Positions 52,818-61,840 of a DNA stretch of 64,000 nucleotides are shown one piece after another; the first letter of the stretch is position 1, and each line of letters opens with the position of its first letter. The translations under genes were made by a program, and so were the position numbers. The notes under the pieces were generated by a model. The model was not told where the DNA came from and searched no databases. It worked only from the letters and a program-made list of their open reading frames with translations. The stretch is from NCBI RefSeq assembly GCF_022346425.1, contig NZ_JAKRCW010000007.1, positions 50,344 to 114,343 on the forward strand, in the 5' to 3' direction. The DNA comes from Pseudoglutamicibacter albus (GTDB lineage Bacteria; Actinomycetota; Actinomycetes; Actinomycetales; Micrococcaceae).

Positions 52818-54161
52818 ATGACGATGGATCACCTGATTGATTCGCTGAGGGAACACCCTCGAAAAGAGGCAGACCTCATCAAGCTGGGCCATCTTGCCCG
52901 CAAGGTCCCCATCCACGACATGGCCTACCTCATGAAAACGCTGCCGACCGAACAGGCGGCGATCGTGTACCGGGTTCTGGATAAAGACACGGCACTCGCG
53001 GTGTTTGAAAGCCTCACCCCCGCAACTCAGGCGGAACTGATCGCTGAGCTGCGGCACGGCGAAATTTCAGAGATCTTCAACGAGCTCGACCCCGATGACC
53101 GCGCGTCCCTCTTCGACGAGCTGCCCGCCAAGGTCGCTGACCGTCTCATGTCCGGGCTGGACTCAGAGCAGCGCGCCATGACCACCACGGTGCTTGGCTA
53201 TCCGGAAGACGCGATCGGGCGCTACATGTCCCCGGAAGTGCTGTGGCTACGCCCCGACTGGAGCGTCAAGCAGGCCATCGACCACGTCAAAGCGCACATC
53301 GACGAACCCGAAACTATTTACATGCTCCCGGTCCTGGACGATTCCCGCATCCTCCTCGGCGTGACCGGGCTACGCCGCCTGCTGTCCTCCAACGATGAGC
53401 TGAGCGTCCGCGAGATCATGCGCGAAGCCGAATCGGCGCACGCAACCGACCCCCGTGAAGAAACCGCCCGCCGCTTCCTCGGAGGCAAACTACTCGCCAT
53501 GCCGATCGTGGACGCCGAACACCGACTACTCGGTGTCCTCACCTACGACGACGCAGTCGACATCATCAGCGAAGAGGACGCCGAAGACGCCGCACGCTCC
53601 GGCGGTTCCGAACCGCTCGAGAAGTCCTACCTCTCCTCCTCGATCATGCGGATCGTCCGTTCCCGCGTCGTATGGCTCGTGATGCTCGCGCTCTCAGCCG
53701 CGCTGACCGTCAAAGTCCTCGACCTCTTCGAAGACAAACTCTCCACAGTCGTGATCCTCGCGCTCTTCATCCCGCTACTGACCGGTACCGGCGGTAACAC
53801 CGGCAACCAAGCCGCAACCACCGTCACGCGCGCGCTCGCCGTGGGCGAAGTGCGTATTCGTGACTTGCCTAAAGTGATTTGGCGTGAGCTGCGGGTCGGT
53901 TTCGTGCTCGGTTTGATCCTGGGTTCGCTCGCATTTGTGATCACTGGGTTCATCTACGGCTTCACGTTCGGCGCCGTGATAGGCCTGACTCTGCTTGCGG
54001 TGTGTGTTCAGGCGGCCGTGGTGGGCGGCATGATGCCGATCATTGCCAAGAAGGTCGGCGCGGACCCGGCAGTATTTTCCAACCCGTTTATCTCCACGTT
54101 CTGCGACGCGACCGGCCTGCTCATTTACTTCGGCATCGCGTCTGCGATTCTTGGTATTTAA
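52818..54161 (+). CDS. mgtE: Magnesium channel MgtE
   Basis: A 447-residue channel. The cytoplasmic N domain (about 20-125, DLIKLGHLARKVP through FDELPAKVADRLM) and two CBS domains (about 135-255) act as the Mg sensor that closes the pore. Five membrane helices follow (about 285-447) with the conserved pore motif TGTGGNTGNQAATTVTRALA. ATG 52818 has GAGGAG upstream. It lies on the plus strand between xerD and parA, which are neighbours on the minus strand in related genomes, and its stop is 10 bases from the xerD stop. It therefore looks inserted into a conserved block. Confidence 0.94.
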   Translation: MTMDHLIDSLREHPRKEADLIKLGHLARKVPIHDMAYLMKTLPTEQAAIVYRVLDKDTALAVFESLTPATQAELIAELRHGEISEIFNELDPDDRASLFDELPAKVADRLMSGLDSEQRAMTTTVLGYPEDAIGRYMSPEVLWLRPDWSVKQAIDHVKAHIDEPETIYMLPVLDDSRILLGVTGLRRLLSSNDELSVREIMREAESAHATDPREETARRFLGGKLLAMPIVDAEHRLLGVLTYDDAVDIISEEDAEDAARSGGSEPLEKSYLSSSIMRIVRSRVVWLVMLALSAALTVKVLDLFEDKLSTVVILALFIPLLTGTGGNTGNQAATTVTRALAVGEVRIRDLPKVIWRELRVGFVLGLILGSLAFVITGFIYGFTFGAVIGLTLLAVCVQAAVVGGMMPIIAKKVGADPAVFSNPFISTFCDATGLLIYFGIASAILGI

Positions 54162-54171
54162 GCCGTTCGGC

Positions 54172-55155
54172 TCAGCGGGCACGCGGGTGCGATGTCGCGA
54201 AGACTTCACGCAGCGTGTCAGCGGTAACCATCGTGTAGACCTGCGTTGTGGTCACCGATGCGTGCCCCAACAGCTCTTGAACCACACGGACATCCGCCCC
54301 GCCGCTGATGAGGTGCGTTGCGAACGAGTGCCGTAGCGTGTGCGGGCTGATCTCTTGAGTGAGGTTCGCTTTATGCCCGGCGGCCGTAACGCTATTGAAG
54401 ACCGACTGGCGTGAGAGCCTGCCGCCTCGCTGGTTGAGGAACAGCGCCGGGCTACCTTTCCCTTTGACAGCCAGGGCGGGCCGTCCCCGTACGAGGTATG
54501 CGTTGAGCGCTTCGACTGCGTAGCTGCCCAGCGGGACGTATCGTTCCTTATCGCCTTTACCCCGGACCCGGACCACCGAGGGTAGCTTCTGACCTTCCGC
54601 GTCGCGGTCCGTTCCAGCCTCGGTTGTGTCTAGCGCTAGGCTCAGGTCGTCCACATCGAGGCTCACCGCTTCTGATGCGCGAGCCCCGGTCGCGTACAGG
54701 AACTCGATGAGGGCACGGTCCCGTAGTCCCGCCGGTGTCGAGGTGTCAGGCGCTTCGATGAGGCGAGCGACCTCGGGAACGCTCAAGGCTTTAGGTAGCT
54801 GTTGCGGCACCGCGTTGGGGTGGATGTCTGCTGCCGCGTTGTCGGCGGTGATCCCTTCAAGCGCCCAGAATGAGTGCATCCCGCGCACCGCAACAACCGT
54901 GCGCGCAGCTGAACGCGCCGCGAGCGGCTTCTTCCCATCCGCGCCGTCCCTGAGTGACTGTTGGAACGCGCTGATGTTCTGCGGGGTGACATCGCCGGGG
55001 TGCGTGATGCCTTGGCTGGCGAGGTAGTCGGTGTAGCGCCGCAGGTCGCGGCGGTATGCGGCCACGGTGTTGGCGGAAAGACCCCGTTCAACAACCAGGT
55101 GTTGCAGATAGACATCCGCGCTGCTCTCAAGCGCGCTCAGTGCTGCCTCAGGCAT
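54172..55155 (-). CDS. xerD: Tyrosine recombinase XerD
   Basis: A 327-residue recombinase that resolves chromosome dimers at dif with XerC. The N-terminal SAM-like domain (YLQHLVVERGLSANTVAAYRRDLRRY) and the catalytic domain are complete: Arg in ATGARASEAVSL, SPHTLRHSFATHL with His and Arg, His in LLGHASVTTTQVY and the nucleophile Tyr in the same motif. ATG 55155 overlaps the NUDIX stop; an ATG at 55182 is also open and the choice is uncertain. The place after the NUDIX gene is as in mycobacteria (Rv1700-Rv1701). Confidence 0.93.
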   Translation of the reverse strand: MPEAALSALESSADVYLQHLVVERGLSANTVAAYRRDLRRYTDYLASQGITHPGDVTPQNISAFQQSLRDGADGKKPLAARSAARTVVAVRGMHSFWALEGITADNAAADIHPNAVPQQLPKALSVPEVARLIEAPDTSTPAGLRDRALIEFLYATGARASEAVSLDVDDLSLALDTTEAGTDRDAEGQKLPSVVRVRGKGDKERYVPLGSYAVEALNAYLVRGRPALAVKGKGSPALFLNQRGGRLSRQSVFNSVTAAGHKANLTQEISPHTLRHSFATHLISGGADVRVVQELLGHASVTTTQVYTMVTADTLREVFATSHPRAR

Positions 55156-55819
55156 GTTGCGGGCGTGCCGTCCATGGCGCATCGGCTGGCCGTAGGGTCC
55201 GGTTCCCGTGCATGTTGTGGGCGGCGAGCGCGAGGATTCCGACGACCGTGGTCGGGTTGCCGATCCTGCCCTCTAATACCGCGGTGATAGCTTCTTCGAG
55301 TGGGACCCATTGGGGTTCCAGGAACGCTTCTTCTTCGGTGCGTTCGTGGCGTTGACCTTCAGGGATCTCGTGCAGATCTTGTGCGAGGTAGATACGCATC
55401 GCTTCCGAGGAGCAACCCGGAGACATGTAGTGGTCTGCCAGAACATGCCAGGTGTCTGCGCGCAGGTCAGCTTCTTCTGCGAGTTCGCGCCGCGCGGCAT
55501 CCAATGCTGCCTCGCCTTCCAGATCCAGTAGACCTGCCGGGACTTCCCACAGTTCAGCCCGCACGGGTTGGCGGCGCTGTTTTTGCAGCAGGACCCGGTT
55601 GTCTCGATCGAGTGCGAGGATCCCCACTGCGCCGGGGTGGGTCATGAACTCGCGCGTGATGGGCTTATCACCCCCGGGCATTGTGAACGTTTCACGCGTG
55701 ATGTCGAAGATCGCCCCGCTGAACACGGTTTGCGCGTCAGTCACGGCAGCAGGAACCTGGATGTCACCGAGTTCGTGTGCCCCGGTGTTGGGCTGGTGTT
55801 CTGACTGATGCGTGGACAT
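55148..55819 (-). CDS. NUDIX hydrolase, ADP-ribose pyrophosphatase type
   Basis: A 223-residue NUDIX enzyme. The Nudix box GLLDLEGEAALDAARRELAEEADL follows the WEVPAG segment, and VGILALDRDNRVLLQKQRRQPV opens the fold. It is closely similar to actinobacterial ADP-ribose pyrophosphatase encoded next to xerD and probably hydrolyses ADP-ribose to AMP and ribose 5-phosphate. ATG 55819 has GAGGAG upstream; the frame further out to 56077 is a shadow of recN. In mycobacteria pyrG lies between recN and this gene. Here they are only 40 bases apart. Confidence 0.9.
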   Translation of the reverse strand: MSTHQSEHQPNTGAHELGDIQVPAAVTDAQTVFSGAIFDITRETFTMPGGDKPITREFMTHPGAVGILALDRDNRVLLQKQRRQPVRAELWEVPAGLLDLEGEAALDAARRELAEEADLRADTWHVLADHYMSPGCSSEAMRIYLAQDLHEIPEGQRHERTEEEAFLEPQWVPLEEAITAVLEGRIGNPTTVVGILALAAHNMHGNRTLRPADAPWTARPQHA

Positions 55820-55859
55820 GGGCTCCTCGTGACCGTTCTTGAGTCGCTGACGTTGAGTT

Positions 55860-57593
55860 TCAGGTGGCTTCGTTGCGTTCGCGGGATGCGTCTGTGAGTA
55901 GTTCTTGCGCGTGGGCTCGGGCCGCTTCGGATTCCGATTGGCCCGCGAGCATCCGGGCGAGTTCTTTGACGCGTTCATCCGCTTCGAGTGCCTTGATGTC
56001 CGATGCGGTGAACCCGTCAGCGCCTTCGCTGTGGCTGGTCTTGTTGATGGTGAGGTGCTGGTCACCGAACGCTGCAACCTGCGGCAGGTGGGTCACCACG
56101 ATCACCTGGACGTGGCGGGCCAGCCGGGCCAGGCGGCGGCCGATTTCCACGGCCGCTTCCCCGCCGACTCCGGCGTCGACTTCGTCGAAGATGAACGTCG
56201 GGACCGGGTCAGTGGCCGCGAGCACAACTTCGAGGGCGAGCATGACGCGTGAGAGTTCACCGCCGGATGCTCCCTTACCGAGTGGGCGCGGGTCAGCGCC
56301 GGAGTGCGGCGCTAGGAGGAAAGCGATCTCATCAGCGCCGTGCGGGCCTGGTTCGGCTTCGGTGACCTCGATCGCAAGGTGGGCGTTCGGCATCGCGAGG
56401 GCCGCAAGTTCCTCATCCACGCGTTCGGACAACCGTTGGGCAGCATCTGCGCGTAGGGTATGAACGCGCTCGGCGTGCTCGGCGAGTTGGGAGGTAAGTG
56501 CTTCGACCTTTTCTGCGAGCTCTTCAACGCGCGCCGGATCATCTGATAGCTCGAGGTGACGGACGCGAGCCTGGGCGGCCCAGTCGATGACCGCGTCCAC
56601 ATCGGGAGCATATTTACGTGTCAAGGAGTTCAGCACTGCCCGCCGCTCCTCGACTGCGGCAAGCTCCGCTGGCCCGTCCGCGTCAAGGCCTTGCTGATAG
56701 CTTGCAAGCTCGGTTGCGATATCGGAGATCACATACCCGACCTCGCGCAGACGCTGAGTCTGCTCAGCCAAAGCCGGGTCCTGGCTATCGACTGCTTCCA
56801 AGGCACGCTGGGCGGCATCCAAGAGGGAGACCACGTCCACGGCTTCGCCGATCTCTTCCGATACCAGCGCGGAGTGCGCGCTCACCGCGGCCTCGCGTAG
56901 CTCCTCGATATGACTGAGTCTGTCGGCGCGCGCATCGAGTTCTTGCGCTTCGCCTTTTTGCGGGTCTACCGCATCGATCTCTTCGAGCGCGGCTTGCAGG
57001 GTTTGTTCTTCCATCTGACGTTCGTAGCGGTTCTGCTCAACGTCAGCGAGCTCTTCACGGGCGGCCTTCAGGTCCTGGTAGACAGCCTTGTACTGCACCA
57101 GGGCAGCCTCGAGCTCGGCCCCTGCGAAGGCATCGAGTGCGGCTCGCTGTTCGGCAGCTCCGCGAAGCCGCAGTTGGTCTGTCTGCCCGTGAACCGTCAG
57201 AAGGGATTCACCGATGCGGCCGAGCACCGCTACAGGGACGGCCCGCCCGCCTGCATGGGCACGGCTGCGGCCTTTCGCCGCGATCGTGCGAGAAAGATAG
57301 AGAACAGCCTCGTCCGCGCCGTCTTCGGTATCAGTTTCAGCGCCGGCCTCAGCGGCGATCTGGAACGCGGCATCCTGCTGGGACCCAACCACGGTGGCTT
57401 CAACCACTGCTGAGTCTTCGCCGCGCCGAACCACACCGGAATCGGCTCGCGCCCCAGAGATCAGGCCGAGCGCGGTCACAACCATGGTTTTACCCGCGCC
57501 GGTTTCACCTGTGACCACCGTCAAGCCCGGACCGAATGGTAGCGAGGCCTCTTCGATAACGCCTAAGCCGCGGATGTTGACTGACTCGATCAT
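55860..57593 (-). CDS. recN: DNA repair protein RecN
   Basis: A 577-residue SMC-like ATPase in double-strand break repair. Walker A VVTGETGAGKTMVVTALG with the initial LRG-like start IESVNIRGLGVIEEASLPFG, long coiled-coil arms (about 150-370, ELADVEQNRYERQ, DDPARVEELAEKVEALTSQL), and the C-terminal half with KGASGGELSRVMLALEV and TFIFDEVDAGVGGEAA. ATG 57593 overlaps the nadK stop by four bases. It belongs to the tlyA-nadK-recN cluster conserved in actinobacteria. Confidence 0.95.
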   Translation of the reverse strand: MIESVNIRGLGVIEEASLPFGPGLTVVTGETGAGKTMVVTALGLISGARADSGVVRRGEDSAVVEATVVGSQQDAAFQIAAEAGAETDTEDGADEAVLYLSRTIAAKGRSRAHAGGRAVPVAVLGRIGESLLTVHGQTDQLRLRGAAEQRAALDAFAGAELEAALVQYKAVYQDLKAAREELADVEQNRYERQMEEQTLQAALEEIDAVDPQKGEAQELDARADRLSHIEELREAAVSAHSALVSEEIGEAVDVVSLLDAAQRALEAVDSQDPALAEQTQRLREVGYVISDIATELASYQQGLDADGPAELAAVEERRAVLNSLTRKYAPDVDAVIDWAAQARVRHLELSDDPARVEELAEKVEALTSQLAEHAERVHTLRADAAQRLSERVDEELAALAMPNAHLAIEVTEAEPGPHGADEIAFLLAPHSGADPRPLGKGASGGELSRVMLALEVVLAATDPVPTFIFDEVDAGVGGEAAVEIGRRLARLARHVQVIVVTHLPQVAAFGDQHLTINKTSHSEGADGFTASDIKALEADERVKELARMLAGQSESEAARAHAQELLTDASRERNEAT

Positions 57594-58678
57594 CGTGGCT
57601 CACCTCGCCGCGGATGCTCTTCAAACAGGGTTGCCGAAGGTTCTCCGTGATAAAGCTCTGTTGCCCGATGCGGTGGCAGGCGTTCGGAATTATGTGGAGG
57701 TTCCACCACGCTGATGCGGCGCACCGCGGGCAGTTCGGAGGTCTTAGGGTGCACACCCGGGTCTTCAACAGGCCCGCGCCACCCGATGGTGGGGAGCTTG
57801 AATTTAGCCACAAGCCGCTCAGCGAACGGGGTGTTCGTGAGTCGCACGAGCCGCACCGGGGTCTTGGAGCGGGTCACCTCAACACGGGAGCCCGGAGCCA
57901 GTTCAACCATGCGGCGCCCATCGCACCATAAGACACCCGTGGCGTCCGTGCGGGTCAGCACTTCAGCAGCGGTTGTGGAGGAGGGCGCGATCACCAGCGG
58001 CTTAGCGAACAGTGCGTGCGCGGAGATCGGGGCGACCACCAGGGCCTCAACCTCAGGCCACACGACCGGCCCGCCAGCAGAGAACGCATACGCGGTCGAG
58101 CCCGTAGGAGTCGCAAACACTACGCCGTCGCAACCGAATGTGGAGATCGGGGAACCATCAACATCGAGTGCTACCTCAAGCATGCGTTCACGGTTCGATT
58201 TCTCAACGGCGGCCTCATTCAGCGCCCACGTGTGCGCACCGCGGCGGCCTTCGTGCCACACCTGCACATCGATCGCCATGCGTTCATCCACGGTGTAAGC
58301 GCGGTTGACGATCGCCTCAACCACCGCATCGATATCTGATTTTTCACTCTCGGCCAGGAAGCCGACGTGCCCCAAGTTCACGCCCAACAGCGGAACGTTG
58401 CTGCCGCGCGCGAGCTCGGCAGAACGTAGCATCGTGCCGTCCCCACCTAACACCATCACGAGTTCGAGCTCATCCAGCCCCACACCTTCGCCGAGGACCT
58501 CGACCTTGGTGTCCACATCCACCATCGCGCCGTCAACGTGAATCTGGCCGATCACATCGACTTCATCACGCATCATGACAGGCGAAAGCCCGTGGGCCGA
58601 TAAAGCTCTCGCGGCTCGCATTGCGATCGCTACAGCTTCTTCTCGACCCGTGTGGGTCATGACCAAGATCCGACGCAC
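57590..58678 (-). CDS. nadK: NAD kinase
   Basis: A 362-residue enzyme making NADP from NAD and ATP or polyphosphate. The GGDGTMLRSAEL motif with the catalytic Asp, GVNLGHVGFLAE, and the NE-like LNEAAVEK and PTGSTAYAFSAGGPVVWP are present. A C-terminal extension of about 55 residues (after VAKFKLPTIGWRGP) is Pro/Arg/Glu-rich and has no known module. GTG 58678 has AAGGAG upstream. It is coupled to recN by overlap and follows tlyA by 25 bases. Confidence 0.95.
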   Translation of the reverse strand: MRRILVMTHTGREEAVAIAMRAARALSAHGLSPVMMRDEVDVIGQIHVDGAMVDVDTKVEVLGEGVGLDELELVMVLGGDGTMLRSAELARGSNVPLLGVNLGHVGFLAESEKSDIDAVVEAIVNRAYTVDERMAIDVQVWHEGRRGAHTWALNEAAVEKSNRERMLEVALDVDGSPISTFGCDGVVFATPTGSTAYAFSAGGPVVWPEVEALVVAPISAHALFAKPLVIAPSSTTAAEVLTRTDATGVLWCDGRRMVELAPGSRVEVTRSKTPVRLVRLTNTPFAERLVAKFKLPTIGWRGPVEDPGVHPKTSELPAVRRISVVEPPHNSERLPPHRATELYHGEPSATLFEEHPRRGEPR

Positions 58679-58703
58679 TGACGCTCCTTGTTGTTACCGA
58701 TCT

Positions 58704-59537
58704 TCAAGAATAGTCAACGGCGTCCAGCAAAGCAGTGAGGTTGCGCTCTCTTGTGGATGAATCCGTCTCCGTGGTGTTTTCTTTTATCCACATCACGAAG
58801 AACTCGACGTTTCCGTCTTGCCCCGGCACTGCAGAGCGCAGCACAGCCACGGGTTTCAAACCCAGCCCGGCCTGTTCAGCGAAGTCCACAACCTTCGTCA
58901 CGGCGTGGCGCCGCAAGGCTGGCTGAACCACAACCCCGGCCTTATTCAGCCCGGAACGGCCCACCTCGAACTGAGGCTTGACCAGCATCATCATCCGGCC
59001 GCCCTCTTTCAGCTGAGCAGCTAGCGGCTCGAGCACGAGCGTGAGCGAGATGAACGAAAGATCCCCCACGACAACATCAACCCCACCAGGGATGAAGCCC
59101 GGTTCAAGGTGACGAACATTGACGCCTTCACGGTTCACAACGCGGGCATCTGAAGCGAGGCTTGGGTGCAGCTGCCCGTGGCCCACATCGACCGCATAGA
59201 CACGTTCGGCCCCATGATCCAACAGAACCTGGGTGAACCCGCCGGTCGAAGCGCCGGCGTCCATGCAGGTTGCCCCGTTGATCGGCAACCTGATCCCGTG
59301 CGTGCTCAAGCGTTCCAACGCGGCGTGCAACTTACCGGCGGCCCGCCCCACCCAACGGTCCTCGGCATGCTCTTGGATCACGATGCTCGCGCCCGGCTTA
59401 ATCTTGACCGAAGGCTTGGTCGCTGGCTTGCCTTCGACGAAGACGCGGCCTTCGTGGATCAGTACGGCTGCGCGGGTGCGGGACGGCGCATAGCCGAGGT
59501 CGGCAAGTGCGGCGTCAAGGCGTTGAGGGGCGCTCAC
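58704..59537 (-). CDS. tlyA: TlyA-family rRNA 2'-O-methyltransferase
   Basis: A 277-residue protein with an N-terminal S4 RNA-binding domain (RLDAALADLGYAPSRTRAAVLIHEGRVFVEG) and a C-terminal FtsJ-like methyltransferase. The SAM motif DAGASTGGFTQVLLDHGA and VVGDLSFISL are visible. In mycobacteria TlyA methylates 16S C1409 and 23S C1920, and its loss confers capreomycin resistance. GTG 59537 overlaps the stop of a small upstream gene by four bases, as seen throughout this block. Confidence 0.93.
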   Translation of the reverse strand: MSAPQRLDAALADLGYAPSRTRAAVLIHEGRVFVEGKPATKPSVKIKPGASIVIQEHAEDRWVGRAAGKLHAALERLSTHGIRLPINGATCMDAGASTGGFTQVLLDHGAERVYAVDVGHGQLHPSLASDARVVNREGVNVRHLEPGFIPGGVDVVVGDLSFISLTLVLEPLAAQLKEGGRMMMLVKPQFEVGRSGLNKAGVVVQPALRRHAVTKVVDFAEQAGLGLKPVAVLRSAVPGQDGNVEFFVMWIKENTTETDSSTRERNLTALLDAVDYS

Positions 59538-59740
59538 GGAAGATCGCTCTCCAGGACATTGGTGAGGTCGTCAAGAACACGGCTGAACCGTTCGGGATGT
59601 TCGCTGACCGGTAGCGAATCGAGGTCAGCTAGCGGCTGCAGTACTTCCGGCAGCTCCTGCGCAGGCTGTTCCTGCCCAGGCAACTCTTGTGCCGGCTGTT
59701 CCGTTGCCGCGTCGTGTTCTGGTGAGTTCTCGCTAGTCAT
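59534..59740 (-). CDS. Small Gln/Pro/Glu-rich protein between HAD and tlyA genes
   Basis: A 68-residue protein with a repeated segment EQPAQELPGQ/EQPAQELPEV, followed by a conserved-looking end, HPERFSRVLDDLTNVLESDLP. A short protein at the same place exists in mycobacteria (Rv1693), also of unknown function. Its ATG at 59740 overlaps the HAD gene by eight bases and its stop overlaps tlyA by four bases, so it is translated in step with both. No function can be assigned. Confidence 0.7.
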   Translation of the reverse strand: MTSENSPEHDAATEQPAQELPGQEQPAQELPEVLQPLADLDSLPVSEHPERFSRVLDDLTNVLESDLP

Positions 59741-60608
59741 TCAGGCTCTCTTGAGTTCCGCTGTCTTCGAGTACACAGGAGTTGGCTGGTGCCCGCAAGT
59801 CGCGTAAATCATTGAGTACGTAACGCGGTTTCAGCCCAGGCTCCGCCTTGCGGGCGGATGCGAGCGTATCGACCCCGGTCAGGACTAGCGCGGTAGCGAA
59901 GCCGGCAGCGTTCCCGCCTGCAACATCGGTGTCAAGCCTGTCGCCGATCACGAGCGGATTTTGTGCTCCCACGGCTCGCGCCGCCATCTGCATCAGCGTC
60001 GGGGCGGGCTTACCGGTCACGAGAGGTTCCTGCCCGGTCGCGGCCGCCACCGCGGCGACGAGCGTCCCGTTGCCCGGAGCGATACCTTCCGCCCGAGGGA
60101 TCGTCGTGTCCGTATTTGTTGCGATCCATCGCGCGCCTGCGGTGATCGCGTAGCCGGCTTCCGCGAGGTGCCGCCACGTGACGTCGGGGTTGAAGCCCTG
60201 CAACACAAAGTCGGGTTGCTCGGTGGCTGAATCAACAAGTTTGAAGCCCGCGTTTTCGGCTTCGCGGCGTAGAGCTTCGGTCCCGACGATGTAAGCGGTC
60301 GGCTCTTGAAGCTGTGCATCCGCTGCGGTCTGCCGTGCATGTTCCGCAGCGGCTCGCGAGGAACCGAAGACCTGCTCGGGCATGGTCGGGATGCCCAGCG
60401 AGCTGATGTGTTCGGCGACCTCTTCCGGGGTGCGGGATGCGTTATTGGTGCAGTAGGCAACGCGAACACCGGCCTCCTGCGCCGCGACCAGCGCTTCGAC
60501 CGCGTGCGAAACTGCGTCCGGGCCTGCATATACAACCCCGTCAAGGTCGCACAGCAAGGCGTCATGCATGTCTAGCAGGGACGCGTCCTGATGCGTGGCG
60601 CCGGTCAT
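59733..60608 (-). CDS. HAD-superfamily phosphatase (NagD/phosphoglycolate type)
   Basis: A 291-residue phosphatase of the HAD IIA (NagD) group. Motif I is LLCDLDGVVYAG with the nucleophilic Asp, CTNNASRTPEEVAEHI is motif II, and GKPAPTLMQMAARAVG with GDRLDTDVAGGNAAGF supply motifs III and IV. The cap domain lies between. It could act on glycerol 3-phosphate, phosphoglycolate or pNPP-like substrates; the same gene order in mycobacteria encodes Rv1692, a glycerol 3-phosphate phosphatase. ATG 60608 overlaps the TPR gene stop (ATGA). Confidence 0.85.
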   Translation of the reverse strand: MTGATHQDASLLDMHDALLCDLDGVVYAGPDAVSHAVEALVAAQEAGVRVAYCTNNASRTPEEVAEHISSLGIPTMPEQVFGSSRAAAEHARQTAADAQLQEPTAYIVGTEALRREAENAGFKLVDSATEQPDFVLQGFNPDVTWRHLAEAGYAITAGARWIATNTDTTIPRAEGIAPGNGTLVAAVAAATGQEPLVTGKPAPTLMQMAARAVGAQNPLVIGDRLDTDVAGGNAAGFATALVLTGVDTLASARKAEPGLKPRYVLNDLRDLRAPANSCVLEDSGTQESLND

Positions 60609-61699
60609 TCCGCGCTGGCCTCGCCGCTGGTTTCGACGTCAGCTGCGCCTTCGCCCGATGGATTAGGTTCCGCATCGTTGGTGGCGCCATCCTTGGCCTC
60701 GGTCTCTTTGGCCTCGTCCTCGTCCGAGTCTTCATCGTCTTCCACGAGGTCTACGATCTCTGGTTCAACATCGTTGAGTCCCAGCGCCTCCATCGCAACG
60801 GGGATGCGCGCACGCCAAGTAGCCGCTTCTTCGGCTTGCCCGGTGGCTTCGAGTGCGTCTGCGTACAGCTCAAAGAGGCGTGGGCTGAAGATGAACGCAC
60901 GGTTCCTGTCGAGCGTTGGAATCTGCAGAGCCTTGACGGCTTCTTCGTTCTTGTTGGCGTCGAGGAGGATCCCAGCTTCGACCATCGCTGCTTCGGCACG
61001 CGGCTGGCCCTTGAGCGCCTTAGCTTCTTCGGAGCGTAGCGTTTCAAGGGCTTTCTCAACGCGACCTACGGCACGCTCGCAGTCAGCAATCGTGGCGATG
61101 TGGTCGTGGACGCCAGAAATGCGGCGGTGGGTACGCAGTTCACGGAGTGCTTCGCTGTACTTGCCGGCCGCATACGCGGTCAGCCCTACAGCTTCGCGAA
61201 CGAGGGCAACTCGGCCACCACGACGCGATGCCGCTTCTGCGTGCGCGAAGGCGAGTTCAGGGTCAACATCGATCAGTGCGCCGGCCATAACGAGGTGCTT
61301 CGCTACCCATGGACGGTGCTTTTCGTCGAGGAAACGGAGTTCGCGGAGCGTTTCTTTATCGAGTTCGTTACCGGTTACGCTCGGATCGATTTCTGGTGAG
61401 CGTTCGCGGTCTGGACGGTTCGCCGCACGAATGTCGCCGCCACGGCGTCCCTGCGGGCGGTTGCGCTCATTATGCTGGCGGTCGTTACGCTGCCGATCGT
61501 TACGGCGCTCACCGCGTCGCCGGTCAGGACGCCCGCCACGCTCGTCGCGGCCACCACGCTCGCCGCGCTTCCAGTCGTCACGACTACGTTCTCCACGTGG
61601 TGAGGCACCGTGTCCACGTTTGTGCCCGCCACGGTTGTGGTGGTTCTTGCCATGTTCTTGGCCTGCTCCGCGTGGGGAGCGACGTTTCTGCTCGTCTGC
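60605..61699 (-). CDS. Basic-tailed TPR-like protein (Rv1691-like)
   Basis: A 364-residue soluble protein. The N-terminal about 90 residues are extremely basic and Gly/Arg-rich (KRRSPRGAGQEHGKNHHNRG, GERGGRDERGG), suggesting RNA or nucleic-acid binding. The middle (about 120-290) is a run of helices with TPR-like spacing (KYSEALRELRTHR, AVGRVEKALETLR, LFELYADALEATGQAEEAA). The tail is very acidic. It heads the tlyA operon as in mycobacteria and lacks a proven function. GTG 61699 follows GAGGGAA; the frame open to 61786 has no ribosome site. Confidence 0.83.
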   Translation of the reverse strand, partial: ADEQKRRSPRGAGQEHGKNHHNRGGHKRGHGASPRGERSRDDWKRGERGGRDERGGRPDRRRGERRNDRQRNDRQHNERNRPQGRRGGDIRAANRPDRERSPEIDPSVTGNELDKETLRELRFLDEKHRPWVAKHLVMAGALIDVDPELAFAHAEAASRRGGRVALVREAVGLTAYAAGKYSEALRELRTHRRISGVHDHIATIADCERAVGRVEKALETLRSEEAKALKGQPRAEAAMVEAGILLDANKNEEAVKALQIPTLDRNRAFIFSPRLFELYADALEATGQAEEAATWRARIPVAMEALGLNDVEPEIVDLVEDDEDSDEDEAKETEAKDGATNDAEPNPSGEGAADVETSGEASAE

Positions 61700-61840
61700 C
61701 ACGTTTCCCTCTTTGTGATTGTGCCGCGCTCGTGCCTCAAGCGCCTCTGACCATTTTAGCGACGACTTCGAGGGAAAGCCCGCCAATCACACTTTTCTTT
61801 CTATCCAAATAGTCTGTTGATACCGCCCGTTTCAACACAT

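Noticed and set aside
55820..56077. N-terminal extension of the NUDIX frame
   Set aside because: It overlaps the 3' end of recN, is rich in Lys/Asn/Pro without a domain, and a strong ribosome site lies before ATG 55819.
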